Assembly (NCBI GenBank): GCA_024699855.1
Contig: JAMPIQ010000002.1
Coordinates: 6,200,001-6,264,000, forward strand
Origin: Aphelenchoides besseyi
Taxonomy: Eukaryota; Nematoda; Chromadorea; Rhabditida; Aphelenchoididae
DNA length: 64,000 nucleotides
Reading direction: 5' to 3'
Within the stretch, counting starts at the first letter, position 1, and each line of letters begins with the position of its first letter. Below the pieces are notes generated by a model. The model was not told where the DNA came from and made no database searches. It was given only the letters and a program-made list of their open reading frames with translations. A program made the translations under genes and the position numbers. Of this stretch, positions 24,659 through 37,493 are shown in pieces.

Positions 24659-27600
24659 AAATTTTGAATTTTAACAATCAAACTGCGTCCATTAATTTGT
24701 CGTATTTATTTCACAGTTAATAAGATTTTCCCAACAGCTAAAATCGTGTATATACGCTTCGAAATACGTTTGTTTAAGTCAAATATTGACTTTTAGATTG
24801 GATGCTAATAAACCTAAAGCCAACCATATGATTTCTTCGGATTCAAACTTTTTATAGATGATTAATACATGGGTGGAATTAGAGACAAATATAACTATGC
24901 CTTCTATTGTTGTAGAGATACTGAAGGTTCAAAGTCGTTTTGTTTTCAATCTTTTTTACGTGAAAATCGAACAAACGAAATGACATTTGTCCCACGTTTA
25001 CGGACTTTGCATCAAACTCTTGTGTTTCAGTAAACTCATTTTCCTCTTCTTTCCTGTCGCGCATTCGTGGGATTCAGGTCGTCAACTTTAAACGTACTCT
25101 TTTATTGAACTTTTCAACTGTTTCCGTTTCTTCGATTTAACTGTTCTTCAACTGCCAAATCACGGATTTGTGATGGTCAGTTGCCGATTTCCGTACAAAT
25201 TGGTCAGGAATTACTTTGTGGTTCCGATGAAAATTGGCCACTCAATCATTATATTTTGGCATTCCTGATGGCAAGGCTAGAAATTTGGTCAGAAGGTGTG
25301 AAAATTCATAGCGATCGCAGCCAACATAAATTGATGGGTTGTCAAATTTCGTCTGAATTTCTCTGCCGGACGTTTGTTCTTGACTTAACGTCCAACTTTA
25401 TTGCTGCAGAAGTTAGCGGGCGTCTGAAACGTTTTTGATATCCGCTGCAAAGGTGCGAAAACTGTCGACTGCGAATTCAAACAGGTGACGAGAGAGTTCA
25501 AAAGGTCGATTTTGGATGTTAGCCACGATGTTTGTAAGTTGTAGTCAAGCAGCTTGATTTGAGACTAATGGCTTGAACGGAAATCCATTAGAGTTGCGGT
25601 TACAGAATACTCAGATTTCGCGTCGTAATCATGGTATCACATGAACCTTTCGTACGGTTTAAGAATTGTGTTACTTGTCGTTTTCCTCTTCATCCGTCCA
25701 CTTTGAAAGCCTATTAAGAACAGTAATTATAAGGCCAAAATACTTGTGCTGATATCGTGCAACACTGCAGACGTCGAACCAGTGTCTCGTAACAGTTTTT
25801 TGTGTTTCGTAGCTAGTTTGCAAAACGATAAATTTGAACGAAAATCATAGTGTTAAACCTGAGATGACAATCGTTCATATGGACGGCGTCATGATCGATT
25901 CGATCATCTTTCCGTTTAACCCTTCACACCTTAAGATCTGTGGCGGCCGGACGTGTTCAATGGTCATGACGCAGTTTAAAAGATGAGTTTTTGAGTTAGA
26001 ACTTTGTTGATGAATTTCTAAACTTTAATTGGAATACACTTCAAAGAAGTGTTGTTCTCTTTTTACTGACCTTTGCAGTCCGCTTTTCTGAGGACCATAT
26101 TGTCAATGATTTTGTGTATTCCGAACGAATGAAATGCGCTTTGACCTTCTGCATTTGTTCCATGTGGCAAAACAATAAATAAAAGAAAACATTTCACACC
26201 ACCGACCAAAAATCTCGTCTGTTGGTGGAGTTAGAGCTCACGTTGTTATGAACTTAAAACGTCGACTATCTCCCCCGGGATCCATTAACCCACCAGACAG
26301 ATCCAAACTAAGGTCATGAATATGTTTCAATAGAAAACAACTAAGACCTATTTGTCTTCTTGATATCCACGTTCATTGGACCTCTCAAGTAAAAGTCGTA
26401 AGAATTATTTTCGATTTTTGATAACTTGATTGCGTAATGACTTTTATATCATTCATAAATGTTGACTTGCGTCATTTGAATTAAATTTAACGGGTGAATT
26501 CAAGAATTATTGGAACTTGCTCTATTGAGATGACTTGTTGATTAGTCGGCGTATGAAAAAATGACATGTACGAACAGCAGAAAGGCCGTCAGTTTGTGTG
26601 GACTTGTGAACCTCGAGGGCTTATTGAAAAGATGATGGAGTATCCTTTCGAGTTTTTCTACTTCTCTTCGAAACATCCACTCGTTCGTCTCCAATTAACC
26701 TTTGGCACGAACGATAGACGGCACAAATGTTGTTCTTTTGATTTCTGCAACAAGATACATCAATCGTCATTTTGTGCTGAAAATCTCATCTTCTGTTTAT
26801 CGTGTATTTTTCTGGGAATTAGGTTCAGAAAAAGGAATTTTTCTTGATATCCACTTAACTTTGTGACCTTAAAATTTGATTAGTCAATAGCACCGAACAA
26901 CTTCCGTTCAAATGTTAAAACTATCCAACAAGTGGAACATAAAGTTGTTGATGTTAACAGAGAGATTTCCTTCGAGATGTAGGACTTCTGTTTATGGTTT
27001 GCTCAATTAAACCATTGAATCACTAGTTGTCGTGAGGTCTTGTCGAGTAGGCGAAAAAGAATCCCTCGTGGATTATTCGAATTTTATCAAATTCAATTGT
27101 GCAATCCCCCAGTTGCCATCAACAACGTTTTTTTCATGTGGTTCGCTCAAATTATTTTCGTCTATACGATAAACGTTCGAGTGACAAACGATTCCGATCG
27201 CACATGTCAAAACTCATGAGTTTTGGTTGAAATTTCTAACGATGTGGTCATGGCGCAACTCGAACCTCAAAACTCATTTCTCAAGTCGACACAACTAATC
27301 CCTACAATAGAAGTAGGTTCGGAGACAGACTCGTAGTCGTTTTTTACTTCCGATGCTCATCGTTCATTTGAGCTTCGGGTGTCTAGCTGATGATCCAACT
27401 GAGCATTTTGGCTTTTGAAATTGTTTTTTGCTTACTTTAAAACCATTTCAAAATGACGAAAACACACCGTGTCTTCAACACCCCCAGTTCTGACGTGTAG
27501 ATGTAAATTTCCCACCGTTTGGCTCAGTTCGTCTCATTTTTCCTTCTCCGATTTTGCACCTTCTGAAAGAACGCATCTTCAGTTGACATCTTCTATCGAG

Positions 27601-28351
27601 AATTTTCGATCGACACACTTCTCTTACATTCTTAATTATTATCGAAATATCTTCGCTTCTGTTTCACCAATCATTTATTGCTCCATATATTTGATAGTTT
27701 TGTGGACGATTCAACTGGGACTAATTGGTAGAAGCCTACTGTTTTCAATATTGTAGTTGAAATCCAAATGGAAGGTTATTAACGTAACTTCTACCGGTTC
27801 ATTGGTCCCTAGATAATTGGGCGAACGTCACAGTTTTGAAACTTGTAAAGTTGAGGGTCGTTAAATATGTATTGCACGAATCGCTGCGACATCAAAGTTC
27901 TTGTTTGAGCTCATTGTAAGAAGGCTCAAGAACAAGTTCGAACACGGGTCAGTAGATACGAATAATGGATTTGCATGACTTTAGCCAAAGAACGAAGATT
28001 CCTGAGAATTCTGAGCAACGTACGATTCTGCCTCCTATTCAATTAGACAAAACCAAAAAGTCGTAAATGTAAAGGGGAAATAGACGGCGAATCGGTGTTT
28101 TAGCCTTCTGTTTCGAATCCAATGGACTTTCATTTCTTTTGTCCTTGTGTGGTCTGATGTTAATACTTAGCGAGTCTAACGTGCTCGAATTCATTTCTCG
28201 ATTATTACACTGAATTTCAGAAGACATTTTATTAAAATTCAATCGATACAAATTTCATTCATACGATCTTCACTACGACTCTCGTATTTCCCAAATATTT
28301 TCTTGGTTTCGAGTTAATTGACGAATGGCAGAGGAATGCGGCTATTGAGTC
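24659..28351. other. Intergenic, about 3.7 kb, no gene recognised
   Basis: AT-rich stretch with only short random frames on both strands. It is the upstream region of the channel gene that starts at 28352 and may carry its regulatory sequence. I see no tRNA boxes, arrays or long hairpins. Confidence 0.55.
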
Positions 28352-31059
28352 ATGTTCACGGTTCGTAAGAAAAGGGCACTGCCCAATTTTTATGTTCGAC
28401 CACTTGTTGATAATCACCCTCGTCTTCTTGTGACAAATCGATTAAAATTGACGACCAAACGGACATCTTCACTTTGGATTTCAACCAGTTTCTTGCCATA
28501 CCTTACTCTAGTTTCGATTTTGATTAGTACTGTTGCCACTGCCACAACTATTGATCCAATCACAACGGGAAGAACAAGGGTAAGTGCTCATTCAAAAAGT
28601 ATGAGTTAACGCACAAAAATGAAAACAAAAACGTAATCCTTATACTATTAGAACTTATGGAGGGTATCAACGGGTGGAGTCTCGAAAATACAATTTCGAC
28701 CGCCCCCACAGTTTTCGACTGTCGAAACTGTTCAAACTTCAGTTGAACCGAAGGTGAGGGGTTTTGGGTGTTAGGTGAAAGCTGACAAGTTTGTAGCTTC
28801 TACGGACTGTTTTTTCCTTCTTCCATTGTTTTTTAATCATCGTTTGCCTCTTACCCTATCACATTTGCACTTTTGAAATAAAATTTAACCGTTTATCCAG
28901 TGAATTACATGCACAGGTTTGGCATTGAATTCCATTTTACTCAACCAACTTCCACAATTATTTAATCGAACTGCTTATTTTTGAATTCCAGTTATCAAAG
29001 GAGACTCCACCGCAACGGCACATGCGACGATTGTACGACTATTTGTTTGCTGACTATGAGAAGGAACTTCGACCAGTGATCAATGACAGTCAACCACTAA
29101 CTGTAACCGTTCAGTTTTGGTTGAAGCAGATTTTGAAAATCGATGAAGGAGATCAAACGATTAAAATTTATTTGTGGCTGGAACTGTATTGGTAGGGAAT
29201 GTGATTGTCTTGTCTGAGTTGAGCACTTTCTAGGACCGATGAACTGTTGACTTGGAATCCTGCCGATTTTGGAGGTCTCGATCAAATTCATGTTCCAACT
29301 CACAAACTGTGGAAGTAGGTCCAAAGTTTGTTGTCGTTAATTTCGTGTTTAATTAAAGACCGGATCTTGTCATTTACAACAATGCACAGGTTTAGATCCT
29401 ATTGAGGAGCGTAGAAAAACATAAATTTCAGATGAATGTCGAACAAAACGAATTGGAAACAAATGCAATTGTGAACAGTCGAGGCGAAGTGATTTTGTTC
29501 AGAGCAATGATCAGTTCAATCACTTGTGGTTTAAGTTTAGCATCGTTCCCTTTCGATCAAGTGAGTTCAAACGTCGCATCAAAAGAGCTTTCGTTTTGAA
29601 ATTTGATGCGACGTGTTTGTCGAACGTCATCAATCTTTTGCTGAAAAAATGACAAATTGAACCAACAGATATTCATATGGGCAATTAAATTCACGTCCAT
29701 TTAGCAAGTTTGCTTTCTGACATTTGCTTCGTGGAGTATGGATGGATCGAAACTGTTGCTCATGCCATCGAATAACTCGGATAGTCTTCAACTTTACATT
29801 AAAAATTCCGAATGGTTGTTGACGGACTTTGCTGTCAAGATGTATGAGAAACGTTACGACTGTTGTTTATATTCATTTCCCGTAGGTTACAAAAGATACA
29901 CATTCTCAGACGTATTCTTTACACAGGACATTACATATTTTATGGTTCTGAAACGAAGTCCTGCCTATTACATTTCCACGTTGATCGTTCCATCGGCCGC
30001 AATCACCGTGGTAACAATTGTCGGGTTTTTTGTGCCGCATTCATCGACCGGAGAGAACACCGAAAAAGTCTCGTTGGGTGTGAACGCATTGCTCTCAATG
30101 AGTATAATTATGGTAATCCAAGACTCTTCATCAACTTTGCTATTTCCAATTTAGATGATGGTTTCTGGCGAAGTACCTGCAACAAGTGAAGTTATCCCGT
30201 TGATTGGAAAGTTCTACATCGGTCTTATATTCTTAATTTTCACTGCTGCATTCACAACAACACTTACACTCGCTTTTCAAATGCGCGGCAATTCGGGAGT
30301 AGCAATGAGTCCAAGAATGAAATACATTCTCTTCGAAATCATCGCACAAAGTCCTCTCGGTAAGTGATTCTGGAGAGTTCGTTTATCATTTGAATGTAGG
30401 AGCATGGGTGTTTGCCGTTCAAATCGGTCAAAAACATCGATACGCAAATCGAGCGAAGGGTGGACCCAAAAACAAAGAGGTAAAGGGACGACTGTAAACA
30501 TGCTTTTATCTCGTTTAGAATAACACTTATATTTTCGACAACGTTTGCGTTTCACCACCGGAAACCACGGAGTTTGATGGGATTCTGTCCAATAACATCA
30601 ATTCGACACCACCAATCAGTAATGCCAATGGAATTAAAGTCAAACTACGCGGCTCACAAAATAACACGGCAGCAGATGTCAAACGTGCAAAGATCGTTCA
30701 AATGGAAGATATAACGGGCGATCTGCACAAAAACTCGAGTGTGGGACTCGTGGATACTCAACAACTTCTGACCGCAGTTCCACATTATTCAAATAGTCGA
30801 CTCAACGAGTGTCTTAATAGAATAGAGGAAAGCATTACGAGAAGTGAATGCTCATGTTGTGTACAATAGTAACATTTGTTTTCTAGCACACCAACAACGA
30901 AATATCGAATACGAATGGGAACAAGCGGCGCGAATCGTCGATCGAATGTTGATGTTATTTTTTATTGCTCTTACCGTTCTCTTTGCCTTTTTTATGCTCG
31001 GTGGCTCTGACGACGATATCAAATTGACGGAGAGTGTGATGGACAGTGTGAAACGCTAG
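28352..31059 (+). CDS. Nicotinic acetylcholine receptor-like channel subunit, alpha-type
   Basis: Cys-loop ligand-gated cation channel subunit. The N terminus has a hydrophobic stretch (FLPYLTLVSILISTVATAT) about 45 residues in, which may be a signal anchor. Extracellular markers: RRLYDYLFADYEKELRPVI, LKQILKIDEGDQ, ELYWTDELLTWNPADFGG, loop A KLWKPDLVIYNNA, the Cys-loop ITCGLSLASFPFDQQVCFL, loop B FASWSMDG, and vicinal cysteines RYDCCLYSFP, which define alpha-type subunits. Membrane part: YYISTLIVPSAAITVVTIV (M1), GENTEKVSLGVNALLSMSII (M2, cation-type), IGLIFLIFTAAFTTTLTLAF (M3) and RMLMLFFIALTVLFAFFML (M4), preceded by the NIEYEWEQAARIVDR helix. About twelve exons. The intron 29561-29704 is long (144 nt) and holds a perfect 13 bp hairpin. 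Confidence 0.92.
29571..29614 (+). other. Intronic hairpin with perfect 13 bp stem
   Basis: ACGTCGCATCAAA (29571-29583) is exactly complementary to TTTGATGCGACGT (29602-29614), with an 18 nt loop. It lies within a 144 nt intron of the channel gene, just inside the donor. The match is direct; any role in splicing or as small-RNA source is unknown. Confidence 0.7.
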
Positions 31060-31253
31060 AAAGATTGTTATCACTCATTAACACATGAATTTAAAGCGCT
31101 CAACGTATTTATGAAACTTTGCGGTTTTTACTTTGCGTTCTTTATCCGGTGCTATTGATGAGTTTTGTTGCAAGCAATGGATGTTCTATCTTTTCACAAC
31201 GGTTATACGTGTTGTTTTATGTAAACTAAATGCAAGTAAACAATCTAACTTTA
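31060..31253. other. Convergent 3' region
   Basis: Short 3' flanks of the channel (+) and the small membrane protein gene (-). Nothing else seen. Confidence 0.4.
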
Positions 31254-31578
31254 TTCGTTGGATACTACACGGTAGTTGAGTGGTTTGAATGAAACAACCA
31301 ATCGCAACAACATGATCAACATCACAACAATAATCGTGAATGTGAATAGCATTACACCAAAACTAAGCGATTCTGGAGCTTTTTCTGGAGCTTCGAAGAG
31401 CAGTTCATCCTCGTACGAATCGAAGTCATCAATTGTGCAGTTAACGACCTCCCACGTCATAGTCGTGATCTCAATCGTTGCGTTTGTGGAATCAATCGGG
31501 AATCTGAAAAGTTTGTGTTTTAAGCCAAAACGTGAAAACTCACGTCTGCATCTCTTCATTTGCCTTCCGAGATGTCAT
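31251..31578 (-). CDS. Small single-pass membrane protein, unknown
   Basis: Not recognised. About 95 residues from two exons: MTSRKANEEMQT joins FPIDSTNATIEITTMTWEVV across an intron at about 31507-31553. An acidic stretch (CTIDDFDSYEDELLFEAPEK) with possible N-glycosylation sites (NAT, NCT) precedes one transmembrane helix (LFTFTIIVVMLIMLLRLVV) and a short tail. The ATG lies 19 bp after a CTATTGTCAG acceptor. It follows another small membrane protein gene by 142 bp on the same strand, as in an operon. Confidence 0.55.
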
Positions 31579-31720
31579 CTGTAGAGACGTCGTGTTACTG
31601 ACAATAGGTGCAGAAAGAATGAGTGGAAGGTTATTGAAAATCAAAAGCAAGAACAATAAACATACCATTGAGTTTTATTTACAAAATCAGAATTTCAAAT
31701 TGATAACAAAAAGTGTAAAA

Positions 31721-32142
31721 TCAAACGGCTGCTTGACGGACAGCACATGATCGATCGGGTAAAATTGATGAGAGAACGTAATTAGATGCTAACAAAAGGA
31801 AACAAAGTGTTTTAAACTTTACGTGATGATGCAGGAATAACTTTTTCCAGAAGATCGCTTATTGGAGAGTCGGAAAGAACTGAAATATCAAATCGTTGAC
31901 ATGCACTTCCGTTTCGATCGCAAATTGTCAAACCATTCGATGCGGTGTTGGTCATTTGTTTCACTTGCACAACAATGTAGATGACGATACCGAGAATTGT
32001 TCTGCAACAACCTAAAGATCAATATCGTAGCATTACTTACAGAAGTGCAAGAAGAATGAAGGCGATCAGAACAAACTGGGTCCATTCAAACCAGGACCAT
32101 TTCGATCGTGTTTGATCGAATCGATTTGCTGGATAGAACATT
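31721..32142 (-). CDS. Small single-pass membrane protein, unknown
   Basis: Not recognised. About 113 residues from three exons: MFYPANRFDQTRSKWSWFEW starts the protein; one hydrophobic helix spans QFVLIAFILLALL and, after a 39 nt intron, TILGIVIYIVVQVK; then QMTNTASNGLTICDRNGSAC, QRFDISVLSDSPISDLLEKV, and a last exon SNYVLSSILPDRSCAVRQAA. Both introns (near 31787-31826 and 31999-32039) have normal GT/AG ends and keep frame, which supports a real gene. No signal for function beyond a type II/III membrane topology. Confidence 0.55.
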
Positions 32143-32590
32143 GCTTTTAGCGAATCAATACAACGCATTCTTAAAGCTACGACAAGACATGTTTTGAGTA
32201 CCACCAATTCGATCTGTTCACTGGCAACTGACGTGATTAGCGGCGATCAATTGTATCTTAAGGTTCTTCAAAAAACATAATAGTTCGAGAGTTTCACGCA
32301 ACACAAAAAGATCCTGTTTATTGTCCGAAGTAGTAAATGAAGTACGTGAAGTCTTGTTTGTTTTTCCCGACCTTTGACGTGCAATCGAAAAGATGTTGAC
32401 TATTGACGCGTGCAAATAAGTAAAATAACAGCTCCAAAAAGACTAACAAGATTCTCGGATACAATGCATTTTATTAATACGAACAACTTTTTTCTGTGGA
32501 TTAAGTTAAAATGATGATTGCAAATATCGATCCAACATCGAAAACGTTAGTAGTAAGGAATATAACAAAATAAGATGAAGCACAAACAAT
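32143..32590. other. Intergenic, about 0.45 kb
   Basis: 3' flank of eIF4A3 and presumed promoter of the small membrane protein gene, both minus strand. No further feature seen. Confidence 0.45.
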
Positions 32591-34017
32591 TTATCCGAGA
32601 ACATCATTGATCGACATCGGCATCTCGTCGATTTGAGTCGAGTAGTATTGTTCAATATCGCGCAGAATACGAATGTCGTCTTGTTTTACAAAGTTGATGG
32701 CAACACCCTTGCGACCGTAACGACCTGAACGTCCAATGCGATGAATGTAAAGTTCTCGATTGTTCGGCAGATCGTAGTTGACAACCAACGAGACCTGCGG
32801 AACATCCAAACCACGCGCCCAAACATCAGTAGAAATGAGAACACGGCTAAACTCGAAAAAGTGAGATCCGATGAGAAAAAGGGCTCACCTTTCGCCAGCA
32901 CGGAACTTCTTCATGATTTCATCACGTTCTTTTTGCTCCATATCCGAATGCATGCATGACACAGTGAAATTCGCTTCTCGCATCTTCTCAGCCAACCAGT
33001 CGACCTAAACAAGAATTACCTTGAAAGCTTCAATAACAACTAACCTTTCGACGAGTGTTGCAGAACACAACAGCTTGAGTAATTGTGAGCGTATCGTACA
33101 AGTCGGACAAGGTGTCGAATTTCCATTCCTCACGATCAACAGCCACAAAGAATTGTTTGATTCCATCAAGAGTCAACTCATCACGTTTGACAAGCACACG
33201 AACCGGATCGGTCATGAACTTGCTGGTCATCTCAAGAACATCATGAGGCAACGTAGCGCTCAACAAGACGACTTGAGTATTTGGTGGCAAATAGCGATAG
33301 ATGTCGTACAACTGTTCCTTGAATCCCTTCGTCAACATCTCGTCGGCTTCGTCAAGCACAAGCAACTTGATTGAACGAGTACGCAGATTACGACGACGAA
33401 TCATGTCGAACACACGACCCGGAGTACCGGAAACAACGTGTTGTCCGTAGTCCAATTTGCGAATATCTTCTCCAACATTCGTACCGCCAATACACGCATG
33501 ACATTGAACGTTCATGTAGTCACCCAATGCCAAAATAACCTAAAACAAATTGAATGACAGTTGGTAATATCATTGGTTTGTACCTTTTGAATTTGAACAG
33601 CCAACTCACGAGTTGGAGCCAAAACAAGAGCTTGGGTCTCGCGAGTTGTAATATCCAAACTTTGCAAAACTCCAATGCTGAACGTCGCAGTTTTACCGGT
33701 ACCTGATTGTGCTCTAAAAGACGAATTAAAAAACAAAAAACAAAAAGAACTTACTGAGCAATCAAATCGTTTCCTTTCATAATCTGCTTGATGGCACGCT
33801 GTTGAATGGCCGACGGTTTCTCAAAGCCGTACGAGTAGATTCCGCCTAAAATTCATTTTGTTTTTAAGCTTGCTATGATATTCTTACGCAGAAGGTCTTT
33901 GTTAAGACCCATCGCATCGAAAGTTGGAACAATTTCCACTCCATCGGAGGTCTCAAACTCAACATGCTTCAAATCCTCGTCCGGATTGACGGCACGACTA
34001 CGAGAAGTTTCCGGCAT
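32591..34017 (-). CDS. EIF4A3: eIF4A3, exon-junction-complex DEAD-box helicase
   Basis: Core RNA-clamping ATPase of the exon junction complex. Start [20 protein letters not shown] at 34017. Diagnostic stretches: [20 protein letters not shown] (Q motif), [20 protein letters not shown] (I), [16 protein letters not shown] (Ia), [60 protein letters not shown] (II), [15 protein letters not shown] (III), [35 protein letters not shown] and [15 protein letters not shown] (VI). The ending [10 protein letters not shown] is specific to eIF4A3; eIF4A1/2 read FYNTSIEEMP. About seven exons, introns 38-50 nt. Full length near 400 residues with all motifs intact. Confidence 0.97.
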
Positions 34018-34580
34018 TCTTGGCTTTAATTTCTAAATCAAAAATAAAGTAATTTCGAAGGTATCCCGCCCAATTGAAACATGCGCGTACAAACATGTGA
34101 TTATCGCTCAAAAAAGGGACCTTCTTGCAATCGATGAATTCGCAAAAATTGTTGATCAAAAAGTCGGAGAGTGAAATAAGAAAACGAGTGGAATGTTGCT
34201 GATTAAAAGCTTCGCAGGCTCCCTAAAAGCTTCAGCAGTCTCAAACAAATCGCAAACTCTGCGCGTCGATGTCGAAAGCGCTGGCAGCAATCGACGACAA
34301 ATGTAAGGACGCACATTTCCCGTCGGTTCGCAAGCGAAGCCGCCAATTCGAACGGGAGTTTTCATATAGGAATCTGTACATCGATCTCATCTACGAATCA
34401 ACGAAGAGAAATGTGAAGTCTTTCGGTTTGTAACAAAACCTCTGATTCTTGTCATTCAATTTTTCTAACGTGAATATTTAAAAGTTTAATTTCTACAACA
34501 ACACCGGTAAGAATAGATGAAAAATGCGATAGGAACGGTAGAAGATAAACACAACGTCCAAAAGAGACGGCCGTTGTCTT
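34018..34580. other. Intergenic, about 0.56 kb
   Basis: Separates eIF4A3 from the channel gene upstream on the same strand; probably the eIF4A3 promoter. A 69-codon minus frame (34156-34365) overlaps it without motifs and looks like chance. Confidence 0.45.
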
Positions 34581-37493
34581 TAGTGCAATAACGTATAATA
34601 CCACCAGTAAATAGCCTAGAATTCGATAGTTTACTTTCAATGTCAGTATTCTTATCTTACATTAAAGAAAGTGAACGCCAATGGGAAACACACAAGACTT
34701 GCTTTATCCACTGATTCGGGAGCAATTGCCAATAGATTTCGGCGTCTTGTTAGCGATCGCGAATAAACTGGTGCATGCTGATATCCGTTAATCTGAAAGA
34801 ATTCGAACATTGTTGTCTTTTCATTTTTTGTCTACTTGTTCAAAAGTGAGAGGACTCGTTTGGTTGTAAAGATCGTAATTTGCTGTTGGTGTTGTTCCAA
34901 CAACTGGAGGTGATCCGTTGCTTAACAGTCGTCCATTTGGCGGTGGGCTTGGACTTGACTGACGATAATTGGCTCCTGTATTGCCACCAATAGATCCGTT
35001 ATTACCGTGGAAGGCTTGAGATGGCCGTCGATTTGAAGATCCGGTTCGCGGTTGTTGTTCGTAGTTCAATAGTGAACCATGTGCTGATTCGGTTGCTGCC
35101 AGTGCTCCTCTTGCACTTCCACAAACTAAAAGACCTTCAATACACATTTAATTTAGCATCTTTTACCTCCGTTTGCTAGTGGATGAGGTCGATAGCGCAA
35201 ACTTCCAGCCGTTTGACCAGGAACCATTTCTCGACTGCTCATGCATCCAAAAGCGGCACCCATTGTTGGATACGTATTTCCGGTCATTCCCGCCATCGAA
35301 CTTTGTGAGCTGCTAACACTGTGACAATGACCGGGCATAGACATGGAACGAACTCCACCGTATTCACCTCTTCGTCTCGGATTCTGACATCTGGTAATGT
35401 AACAAACAAACGCTAATTCGACCATTGTTGCAAAAACAAATGAAATACAACCTAAGACGAACTTTATAAGCTAAGATTATCATGTTTTCTTTACCCAGCA
35501 TCCAAACATCCATTGCTTTTACGTAGGATACACGCGGCAAATTCTTGAGGATGTTACCAAACTAAATGGAATCTAATTACAAAAACCGGAGTTTTCGATT
35601 ACCATCATTGTGATTGCCAAAAGCGAACTCACACCGACAGTTGTGCGTGCAGGTAATGCCTAAATTATATTATATATGAGATGTAATCTCTAACTCACAT
35701 TTGGTTCCATGCAAAATGAAACCCAACTGACGATAATCGTTAGATATGTTGGCACATAACTGCAAAGAGAATTAAGGAAAATAGATTTACTGCTGCTTAC
35801 GCTTGAAGTATATAGAAACCGTATCGTCTTTTGAATGTGAATATCGCTTGAAGTTGATCCTAAAAAAACGTATTTTAAGTTTTTTGACAAGCATTTAACA
35901 AACCCAATAGCCGTTTGGATAGAGAGAAATCTCACGTTTTGTATCGAATTGCACCATATCGAAATCGGGAAGCTGAATCATTTTCATCAACGTAATTGGC
36001 TCTTCCATCCAATGTAATGAAACTTCTTCATTGTTATGACTGTAGGATTCAAACTCTAATGTACAAGTTTGTGTATCAAACGGGAATGTTCTTAAATCCA
36101 ATTGACACGGCGCTTTAACAGATAGCCGATGATTGATCCACACAGTTCCTGTAAACATTGTGATGATGTTCCGAAGATTGCATTAACAATTACCGTTATC
36201 GTAGATAATCACCATCACATTTTCTGTTGGAGATGAATGAATGACTGATGCTTTTGAATTTATGATACACCTACAAACGCCAAATACAATAAGCAAACGT
36301 ATACAAACGCACGTATTTGGGGTCCAAATTTTGTTCAAGAACTTTGGTTCCATAGTTATATTTCGAATGCATTGGCTGTGATTCGTAAAAGACAAACTTG
36401 GGTCGTGCCAATACTGCGTAAATAATCTAAAACATATTGCTACGATCGGCGCTTTTGATCAAACTCACATGTCAATTTGAAAATCAGCAGTGATCTCGTT
36501 CAGGGATCCCATATCTAAAAACATTACCATTAGCTTATTAGTTCTGTTCCAGTAATTTTATTTGCGGTCTGATTGCAAGACGATTTGTTGAGATATTAGG
36601 ATAAGAAACGGGTCCACGAATTATGTCGAGTGAATTCTTAGACAACAAACAGTCGATCAGCCGCGCCGTCGTCAGAAATGGACAATTAGAAAGTGAAGCT
36701 TTCGACTAGGATCTTGAAGAACCATCGATGAAAAGTCCGTTCATTTATGACGCCGATTTTCTTAAAAGAGATTCAAGAGATAGTAAGAATAAGACATTTG
36801 TGAAAGCGCCTGCATTACAGGGATTAACTGCTGGAATGTTCAATGTTGCAGGCCCAACGTGCTTCAATATCAATACTCCGGCAGATGCAGCGCTGGAAAT
36901 TGCACGAGAAATCGGATACGTTTTCTCAACGTGTTAGATGTTGCAAACAAAACGAGAACTGAACGGTACGACAACCTCTTGAAAATACTCATTTGTAATA
37001 ACGTAGAACGTCGGTTCAAGAGGCTACTAAAATTCGGCCAAGTTCGAATACTGTGTGGCGAAAGAATACGATCGAGTTCATTAAGTTCACATTTCGTCTA
37101 ATTTGTTGTTCTCCGAATTGTTTTCACATTACAGATTGATATGGTGTTGCTAACTCTCCATTCTAACAATTTTAACAAAACAAAGTCAACAAGCATTCAA
37201 GTTAAACTTCGAGTTTCAACTCGCATGAAGTTGTTTTCGTTTTTGACATCAACGGTTCGCAATTCATTAGCGTCTAATCACAAGCCTTTTTTGTGTAGGA
37301 TTTTTAGTGTGAAGGTATAGAATGTGAAGTGAGAATGAAAGGAAGTAAACTTATCTTGTACGTGCAGCTCAACATTCACTATCACACTCCCTTCGGTATC
37401 TGGTAGCATTTTCGTGTAGTTACTCATAAGCTCGGTGACAATTTGCCCTTCAGACCACGAGTTCTCTGGACATTTCCGTCTTCGTGCCATCAC
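34581..37493 (-). CDS. Cys-loop ligand-gated channel subunit with anion-type PAR motif (5' exon missing)
   Basis: LGC/GABA-glycine-like channel subunit of invertebrate type. The first recognised exon (37355-37493) reads [20 protein letters not shown] then [13 protein letters not shown] and joins [14 protein letters not shown] across an 840 nt intron. Then come [24 protein letters not shown], the Cys-loop [58 protein letters not shown] (M1), [18 protein letters not shown] (M2, PAR motif typical of chloride channels), [19 protein letters not shown] (M3), a long Ser/Gly/Pro-rich cytoplasmic loop, and M4 ([17 protein letters not shown]). The signal-peptide exon was not found. The donor after HVQ-D appears to be ATAAGT rather than GT, unless another exon choice exists. 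Confidence 0.87.
36630..36939 (+). pseudogene. Possible nested plus-strand ORF with internal TAG
   Basis: Unknown. Within the 840 nt channel intron, on the opposite strand, a frame reads [20 protein letters not shown], then an in-frame TAG at 36712-36714, then resumes [20 protein letters not shown] and ends [18 protein letters not shown]. The composition is protein-like on both sides of the stop. A 42 nt GT..AG stretch ending at the TAG could be an intron, which would also remove the stop, but its donor (GTCGTC) is weak. I cannot tell a small gene from a relic. Confidence 0.3.

Noticed and set aside
36545..36705. Alternative first exon for the PAR channel on the minus strand ([20 protein letters not shown])
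   Set aside because: The exon at 37355-37493 aligns far better with channel N termini ([11 protein letters not shown]...VNVELHVQD), so this was not used in the model.
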